A DNA stretch of 64,000 nt. Source: Mesostigma viride. Taxonomy: Eukaryota; Streptophyta; Mesostigmatophyceae; Mesostigmatales; Mesostigmataceae. This document shows positions 57,537-64,000 of this stretch, one piece after another (positions within the stretch are counted from its first letter, which is position 1; every line of letters begins with the position of its first letter). The stretch lies in assembly GCA_009746045.1 (NCBI GenBank), contig RPFO01000448.1:4592391-4656390 (forward strand), written 5' to 3'. The notes beneath the pieces were generated by a model, which ran no database searches, was not told the DNA's origin, and saw only the letters and a program-made list of their open reading frames with translations. The translations under genes and the position numbers were made by a program.

Positions 57537-59576
57537 ATGGCGAGGAGGTGTTGCCGACGGAAAACCAGGCGGTTACTAGGAGTCGGTGCTGTCCTTGCCA
57601 CGCTCGTCGTCGTGTTCTGTACCGTGGATCTCAAGCTTTTCCGGGCGTCGGAAGAGGCGGTCAGCGTGCCGGAGGACGAGCCGGAGCTCGAACTGGAAGA
57701 GGGCGCGTCGGAAGAGCCCGTGAAGTCACGCGCCAAGGTGAACGAGGAGCTGCTCCACGCGTTTCGTCGAGAGGACAACCACGGGTATGTCGTCGCATCC
57801 GGCGGGCCCAGCAGCCACGGCAAGGGCGCGGCTCCGGTACCTCCCGCTGCCCGTGCCGCGGCCGAGCCAGCCTCGAGCCCCGCCACCTTGAGCGATGACT
57901 CGATCGCGGATGAAGACGTGTCAGGCGATATAACCGAGGACGTGGCGGCCGAGTCCAGCTCTGAGTCCTCTCCCTCCGCCAGCAGCCCAAGTGCTGACTC
58001 AGCATCAGGAGCAGCAGCTAACAAGGCTGCCAAGCGCGGCAAGAAGGGCGCTAATAAACCCGGCTCCAAAGGGGCTGAGAAAGGGGCCGAGGATGCCCCC
58101 AGTGACGGCAGCGGGCCCGAGCTGGAGGACTGCCTGACCGCGGACACGACAGCGGCCCAGAAACTGCTCCAGACATGGATGAACTCGGTGTCCAAGGAGC
58201 TGCCGGGGAAGGACGAGGCGTTCCGGAAGGCTATCATGTGCACGCGCAAGGCCTTCCTCTCGCGGCTCAAGGACCGTTTCCTCGTGCGTCTCCACCGCCA
58301 CTTTCTGGAGCGCCACAAGGGCAGCCTGGATAATGCCAAGGAGGGGCAGAAGCGCTACCACACGGCGTTCTGGATCCTGGACCGGGAGCTGCGGCTGCCC
58401 AACAACGCCCGGTTCCACGCGTGCGGTTGCCGCGAGCTGATCTCGCACGATTTCGTGGGGCCAGAGACGAGCGTCGTGGTGGAGCCGGTACGTGTGCTAG
58501 CTGGGAGGTTCCCAGAGGGCGTGGTCCCCCCCGGGAAGTACTACCTCTCCCCCACGTGTCACTCATGGGTGGGCGGGAAGGCACCGGCTGCGGGTCCTGG
58601 TCCGGCTCCGCTGCCACCCCAGGCAAAGACGTTACAGCGGGCGGAAGCGTGGACACCTGGCACAGAGGACACCGGGGTGGACATTATCCAGCAGGCGGTC
58701 TCTCTGAAGCCTTCGTTCTGCCCATTTGCGATCAAAGAGTGTGTGGAGCCCGATCGCCCTGGCCAGGGTCTCCACTTGCTCAAGTCCCAGGACAAGCGCG
58801 TGGAGGACACGTTTGTCCCTGCAGGGGTGGACGCGGTGCGGAGGGACCAGTGGGAGAAGCTGCCATCCGTGCCCCCCCACAGCTGGGGAACTTGCGCGAT
58901 TGTGGCCTCGGGGGATTCGGTTCTCGACGCTGAATATGGGCCGGACATTGATGCACATGACACGGTGGTCCGGGTCGGCCACATGCCGTTTGACGATGAT
59001 AGCCATCGGCGGCCGAGTGACGTTCGCAAGGACTACACAAAGTTCGTCGGCTCACGCACGGACGTGCTGGTGACGAAGCGGCGGCCGATGAACCCCTCGT
59101 GGAGGCACGCGGACGCGAGGTTCATGATCGACACGTATGGCCCCGCGGACGTGAACGCCAGCAGTAGCGCCAAGGTGCTGCACTTGTGGGAGCACGACAA
59201 GCCGCCCGTGGTGGCCGAGTACTCTCCCCAGGGTGGCCCTCGCGTGCTCGGGTATCTGCTGTATGATAAGATGACGAGCCCGCTCACGGCGGACGATATC
59301 TCCAGGGTAAAGCGGTTCGAGGAGTTTGGGAAGAATGTGTGGGCGGGGCGGCGGCGGAAACCGAGCACGGGCTTTCTGCTGGCGCTCGATGTTATTTTTA
59401 GCGGGTTCTGCACGCGTGTGGACCTGTATGGGTTCACGACCAACTGCGGGTGGCACTACTGGCCGCGCCGCGCGCGGCCCATGTCGATTCTGCACTCGTG
59501 CGAGCTGGAGAGTTGGGTGCTGCACCACCTCATGAAGGCGCATGAGCAGGATCTCAAGACGTGCATTTACGTCTAG
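57537..59576 (+). CDS. Sialyltransferase-like (GT29) type II membrane protein (679 aa, intronless)
   Basis: A short basic tail (ARRCCRRKTRR) and one hydrophobic segment (~13-31, LLGVGAVLATLVVVFCTV) give a Golgi type II signal anchor. A long Ala/Ser/Asp/Lys-rich stem (~40-200) follows. The C-terminal catalytic region has the four sialylmotifs in order. L: WGTCAIVASGDSVL..IDAHDTVVRVG (~450-482). S: STGFLLALDVIFSGFCTRVD (~610-629). III: WHYW (~639-642). VS: the HxxxxE pair H653/E658 in LHSCELE. GT29 enzymes use CMP-linked 8/9-carbon acidic sugars. In plants and algae the donor may be CMP-Kdo rather than CMP-sialic acid, so the substrate stays open. Residues 200-445 match nothing I know. The start is the first Met, placed directly before the basic tail. 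Frames on the other strand are shadows. Confidence 0.9.
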   Translation: MARRCCRRKTRRLLGVGAVLATLVVVFCTVDLKLFRASEEAVSVPEDEPELELEEGASEEPVKSRAKVNEELLHAFRREDNHGYVVASGGPSSHGKGAAPVPPAARAAAEPASSPATLSDDSIADEDVSGDITEDVAAESSSESSPSASSPSADSASGAAANKAAKRGKKGANKPGSKGAEKGAEDAPSDGSGPELEDCLTADTTAAQKLLQTWMNSVSKELPGKDEAFRKAIMCTRKAFLSRLKDRFLVRLHRHFLERHKGSLDNAKEGQKRYHTAFWILDRELRLPNNARFHACGCRELISHDFVGPETSVVVEPVRVLAGRFPEGVVPPGKYYLSPTCHSWVGGKAPAAGPGPAPLPPQAKTLQRAEAWTPGTEDTGVDIIQQAVSLKPSFCPFAIKECVEPDRPGQGLHLLKSQDKRVEDTFVPAGVDAVRRDQWEKLPSVPPHSWGTCAIVASGDSVLDAEYGPDIDAHDTVVRVGHMPFDDDSHRRPSDVRKDYTKFVGSRTDVLVTKRRPMNPSWRHADARFMIDTYGPADVNASSSAKVLHLWEHDKPPVVAEYSPQGGPRVLGYLLYDKMTSPLTADDISRVKRFEEFGKNVWAGRRRKPSTGFLLALDVIFSGFCTRVDLYGFTTNCGWHYWPRRARPMSILHSCELESWVLHHLMKAHEQDLKTCIYV

Positions 59577-60498
59577 CATATAGCAGCCACTGAAGGAGTC
59601 CCCAATACTCGATAGGAGATGGGGTGGCGGGGCACCGGTCATCGTATCACCGTACACAACTTCGGATGAAGGGCTTATCGCCGGGAGTCTTGCAGGCTTG
59701 CTTGCTAGTCTAACGTGGCATTGTGAGGAAGGGGTCTTCCATAACGTATTTAGTCAGAAGGCTCACGCCTGCATGAGAGATTTGCAGCTTTTCTGCCACG
59801 TGCGCCGTGCGACACAGACCTTGCGCTAGACATGCTGTCCCGTAGCATGTGCATGCCTAGGTCGAGTACGTGCACTAATCACTTCTCGATCCGCGGATTT
59901 CCAGATGGCCTGCGTTAGGCCGGTTGTCTCATTGACAAGTAGTGCCATGTGGTGAGATAGGTGTAACATGCATTCAATGAGGGTCCACTATCCACCCTTC
60001 CATTTTAAAAGTATTCTAACAGACTTAATAAGGCTGATTTCGGTGTGCCCGTTAAATAAATGGATCCCTACACAGTTCGATCTTGCATATCAATAAAGTA
60101 CTTGCGCGACGTCATGCGCATGGGCATGCCACGGAGTACTATGCTAATCTCATTATAAAATAATTACACTAAAGTTACAAATATCGACTGCATCAGAGAC
60201 GGGAGTCTCTGTGCACACCCTTCTCATTGTGCAACAAGCAGGCATGGAGAGCACTAGAAGTGCTCCATGGTTCCTCAATGGGATTGCGTGACTAACCAAG
60301 TAATTGGTAACGCTCGCATGCCAAAGTGCATGCATGAGCATTTCATAGTGAGCCTGCTATAAGAATATCAACATTGCAGTGCCTGGCCAGAAAGCACCCT
60401 TCGAGCATACTATACAATGAGGAATATTAATACAAAGGGTTGCATTCCTGAGACCATGCCCGGGCTATGCACCACATGTACAGCATTCCCGGAAAGTG
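59577..60498. other. Convergent 3' spacer
   Basis: The region between two converging genes, containing their 3'UTRs. No gene or notable repeat is seen. It is AT-richer around 60,000-60,180. Confidence 0.4.
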
Positions 60499-63400
60499 TT
60501 AATCATCAATGTCGATTGCCGGCAGATCAACCTTCCAGTAGTTCCACTCATTGAAGTCTTCCTGCAAATGCCATTATACATGCAAAAGAAAAAGAACAAC
60601 GAATTAGAACTGGCTGACACCGTGTTTACACCTGTACTTGGCCACACAAGTACTGAACTGAACTGGCACATAAAATTCCACCGGCCTGAGCCAGGGGTGC
60701 TCTAAGAATGGCTGCCAGCAGTGACATTTTAACCGGGCTGGTACAGGGCAAATTCAGAGGTAAACATCCCTGTCAATGACATGTACATGCTGGGATGTCC
60801 CAAGCAAACATCGCAGCCGTCGCTAGCAACGCTTGACGGGCGCCACCCCTGCAATGCCTAGTACAAAGTTTGTGAATAGGTGTAAAGATACGGTGTGGAA
60901 TGATTTGAGGACAACGCGTCAACACAAAGAGTCTGAACACAATGTGCGACACACACACAAACACAAAAAAACTCTCTCCCTATGATAGCGATGCCGTACG
61001 GTATACCCCAATGCTTAGCAATGCCACATCTCACTCCGTCCACTTGCCTGCTCGTTCACCGTCTCCGACGTCTTCACGTGGGGAAACATCTCGTCCGCCA
61101 GGCTCTTGAGCGACGCGTAGCTCTGCAGGCTCTTGCGCAGGTTGCTCGACCACACCTCGCCCTGCACGAGACCAGGCCACCGGCACCAAGGCAAGCCGTT
61201 GACCACGTACCACGTCAGCGATTACCGAGTAATGGCACGGCTGTTTCCTTCCATGTCCCACGTTATATGGCTGCCAAGACAATAGCTGTGTACGTATTGT
61301 GCCGCATTCCGAGCCGGCAAGCCGAACGACCCACTCCTAAGAATCTCCGTACGACCCACAAGTGACCAACAAGCACACATCCACGCTTTGTGGTTTATCA
61401 TGCACGAGCGCCTTGTGGCTGTGAATGCAGCCATGTCGCAGACCTACCTTGTGGTTGATCGTGAAGATCTTGCCGCGCGGGATGCCCACCGCCATGTAGC
61501 TCTCCTCGTCCGTCGCCCGGTTGCCCAGGCCCGCGTAGAAGGGGCTCGCGTCGGGCGGAAAGAGCGCGCGGATGCGCTGCACGTCGACATGTGGACAAAC
61601 ATCGCAGGCAAATGGGCAATCGCATGCACAAGCGCAGCAAATTGGCGGCAAGGACATTCAATTCAAGGTCAAGCGGCCATCTCATCCTATTCAAGCGGCC
61701 ATCCAATCCTATTCAAGCGGCCATCCCATCCTGATGTCTTATTACCCTTAAAAAAGGCATAAAACATATAGCTAGTACATACATAGTAAAAAAACGCAGG
61801 GCAATGATACGTGCCAAAGTACCCCACAACTGCACCGTATTATAAAAGCAAAAGCAACCGAAGGTACGACCGGGCAGGTCGGCAACTCATTGCCCGTCGT
61901 CCACAGCAGAAGCTCCAAGAGGGGCCCCAACATGGTAATCCCCCAGCTCCGGCATCATGCCAGGAAGAAGGAAACATCGATGGGGCAGCCAAAAAGATAT
62001 CCCCCCCCCCCCCCCCTTACCTTGAGGCATTCTATCTTGAACTCTTGCGGCCTCCGCTTGATGACTGCGCAAGTGTCACGAACAACGGCGTCAAGAACAA
62101 CGGCATCCGGTCCATGAAGTACGTGAATGGACCAAGGTCAGCGGTGGGCTTGCATCACCCTGGGGCCTTAAGGGATTGTCAAGTTCAGCTGAAACTTGCA
62201 AAGTTTGCTTGCGTGGCATGGCACCCGCCGGGCAGCCTTGAACGCGCAAAAATTGTTGCGAGGATGTTCAGGCGGACACACTCTGCACATCACCACTGAC
62301 AAGGGCACATGGGCAACCATCCCACCTCTTGAGCGCGGTCCACGCTCCTCGTGCCTGCCAAAACAAGAACACACGAGCAGCCAGACTTGGCTTTTGCTTC
62401 GGGACTTACATATGCTGGCAAGAACTAAAGCTGCTTGGCAAGAACATGGGGGAAGGCGGATGCTCGATGTCACCGCAACCAGGGCCGGGAAAAGCGAGCA
62501 CAGCACTGCCTTCACCCCGCTGTCCTGCCCGACATCAAGCTCCTCCCATCATTTGCGTGGCCCATAACAACCAACCGAGTGATCACCCTCACCCTCACAC
62601 ACAGATCTACGTGCCCATGGCAACAGACATGTCCCACGGCAAGCCGCAGCCCATCAGGACAGAGTAATTGTGGCTATTGCGGCTATTGCGGATATTGCGG
62701 ATATTGTGGCTATTGTGGCTATTGTGGCTATTGCGGATATTGTGGCTGTTGTGGCTATCCTGGCTATCGTGGCTATTGTGGCTGTTGCTGCTCTTGTGGC
62801 AATTGTGGCCACCAAGGCAACCAGGGCCATCATCAACGGAATCATCCAGACAGCCCACCTTCTCGGTACAAGCTGGGGAACACGCCATCTGGCGAGATGA
62901 TGATGGGACCCTCCGGGAGGACGTTCTTGCCCTGCAAGGCAAGCGCGCGCACACACACACACACACACACACAAACACATGCAGGCAGGGGGGCCAGCTT
63001 GAGACAGTGTCACAGGGCTGAACATGGTACTGTTCTTCTTCTTCCAGCCGCGCTCTTCTTCTTCATGCAGTGCAACTGCGGTGGACACATACAGCATTAT
63101 TCGATCTATCCAGCAGCCTGTATTCCACCAAAAAAACAGCAAATACAGCTTCAGGCACAAGTTCAGAAGCCTCACAGAATGTCCTGCGTCCGCTGGCTGC
63201 AATCATGAATGCATCCACCCTTTTGAAAAAGAGTTTTCTCAACGTTGAGCGATAGTGTGGGCACCCTCTGAAAATCGTGTCCTTTATGGTCGCAACATTC
63301 TGCCGAAGGCCCTGCGCTCAGATCCTAAAAATACCCTCTAAACTGCTCCTTGTTTCACACATAATACATATTAGTGGCTAAACGTACCACCACTAGTAAT

Positions 63401-63794
63401 ACCACTCCTAGTAACACCCTTTTAAACTGCTCCTTGTAGACCACTTATTCGTGGCTAAACAGCCAGCAACAGCCCATTACGAGTTTTGAGAGCCCATGAC
63501 TGAGACCAGCCTACCTGCGGTGACCCAGAACCAGGCTACCGTTTCGGGGGGTGGATTGTGAAAATGTTGGGAGCACACCTGACCCCCTCGCTTTGTTGTC
63601 TAGTTTTATGACAGCCCACTCGCGCCTGCAGTGCTCCGACTGGCACACCCATGCCAACCGATACCCTGCGCTACCTGCGCTGCACGACCAGATGGATGGG
63701 GGCGCACCTGCTTGAGGTTGGCGATGTACTGCCGCGTGCGGTTAGCCTGTGCCAGCGCGCGTGCACTCAGGTACATGAGCTTGAAGCCGTTGTC
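60499..63794 (-). CDS. PAH1: Lipin / phosphatidate phosphatase, C-terminal half (6 exons, 5'-partial)
   Basis: Exons 63708-63794, 62859-62931, 62021-62064, 61448-61576, 61048-61161 and 60499-60561 join in phase to 169 codons and a stop. They match the lipin LNS2 domain step by step: [75 protein letters not shown], then [19 protein letters not shown], and the tail [12 protein letters not shown]. Lipins are Mg2+-dependent phosphatases that turn phosphatidate into diacylglycerol for triacylglycerol and phospholipid synthesis at the ER. The catalytic DxDxT motif and the N-terminal NLIP domain lie upstream, beyond the right edge of the window. The intron after 61,048 starts with GC (GCAAGT), a GC-AG intron. 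The C-terminal acidic end (DIDD) is typical. Confidence 0.93.
61655..61730. repeat. 22-bp direct repeat in a lipin intron
   Basis: Three copies of TCAAGCGGCCATCCCATCCT with small variants. Non-coding. Confidence 0.7.
62001..62018 (-). repeat. G run directly at a lipin splice donor
   Basis: On the sense strand the donor of exon 3 is AAG/GTAAGG running straight into a G tract of about 16. Confidence 0.8.
62668..62800. repeat. 9-bp tandem repeat in a lipin intron
   Basis: About fourteen copies of TGGCTATTG, GCGGATATT and close variants, in phase at 9 bases. It reads GYCGYCGYC in one plus frame and AIVAIVAIA in another. As it sits in an intron between two well-supported exons, it is not coding. 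Confidence 0.8.
62948..62975. repeat. (CA)n microsatellite
   Basis: CACACACA run in a lipin intron. A comparable (TG)n run lies at 21,451-21,471. Confidence 0.9.
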
Positions 63795-63917
63795 CTGGAC
63801 AAAGGGCGGGAAGCAATGAGGTGCGGGCGGCAACGAGACACCATGTGGGGGGCATGCGGACTGGTTAGTGATGCATGTGCATAGCGATGTGTGTACACCG
63901 ACGGGAAAGGGTGGACA

Positions 63918-64000
63918 GGTAATCAATCAGGCAGTTGTGAAGACTGGGGGACAGGCTGTTGAGAGGTAATCAATCAGGCAGTTGTGAAGACTGGGGGACA
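63918..64000. repeat. 47-bp tandem repeat at the window edge
   Basis: GGTAATCAATCAGGCAGTTG and the following AAGACTGGGGGACA start at 63,918 and again at 63,965. The array may continue beyond the window. It lies in a lipin intron. Confidence 0.85.

Noticed and set aside
57485..58339. 284-codon minus frame
   Set aside because: It is antisense to the signal anchor and stem of the GT29 protein and has no family pattern.
62435..63208. 257-codon plus frame with CGY repeats
   Set aside because: It runs antisense through a lipin exon and intron, and its repeat part is a 9-bp minisatellite.

Overview
This is nuclear DNA from a eukaryote with intron-rich genes, GT-AG (and one GC-AG) splice sites, many minisatellites and many decayed transposons. 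Six protein genes can be assembled: an axonemal dynein light-chain-like protein, an Aven-like protein, an ING/PHD finger protein, a zinc finger/RING/E2 ubiquitin enzyme, a sialyltransferase-fold (GT29) protein and a lipin. Gene density is about one per 10 kb, introns are long and G-rich on the sense strand, and one gene looks flagellar. This fits a flagellated alga with a large genome. A prasinophyte-type green alga is my best guess, but the sequence does not prove it.

Layout. 1-7.0 kb is a graveyard of non-LTR retrotransposon (LINE) pieces: two 3' ends pointing at each other, an ORF1 remnant, and a dispersed terminal-inverted-repeat family. 7.0-29.0 kb (minus) is one 19-exon gene whose phases agree at every junction (3,561 nt, 1,186 aa). 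Its introns hold minisatellites, one 5.3-kb transposon-laden insert, and repeats that copy the ends of its own exons. 30.3-32.1 kb (plus) is the three-exon Aven-like gene. 33.4-35.85 kb is a 2.5-kb (CCCA)n array bordered by members of the inverted-repeat family. 37.2-42.4 kb is a 5.2-kb insertion with imperfect terminal inverted repeats and a short direct repeat of target sequence, sitting inside another repeat copy. 44.1-44.8 kb (minus) is a single-exon ING gene. 46.9-56.3 kb (minus) is an 8-exon gene (3,411 nt, 1,136 aa) with six RanBP2-type zinc fingers, a RING and a BIRC6-like UBC domain. 57.5-59.6 kb (plus) is the intronless sialyltransferase-like gene. 60.5-63.8 kb (minus) is the C-terminal half of lipin, running off the right edge.

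The genes do not form a pathway; they are ordinary eukaryotic neighbours. Two pairs diverge from roughly 1.2-kb spacers (29.0/30.3 kb and 56.3/57.5 kb), which may be shared promoters.

The most unusual signal is recurrent. In at least five introns of the flagellar-type gene, and in one of the ubiquitin gene, the sequence just after the 5' splice site is a tandem array whose unit overlaps the end of the exon and/or the splice donor itself. The introns appear to have grown by duplication across the exon-intron boundary.
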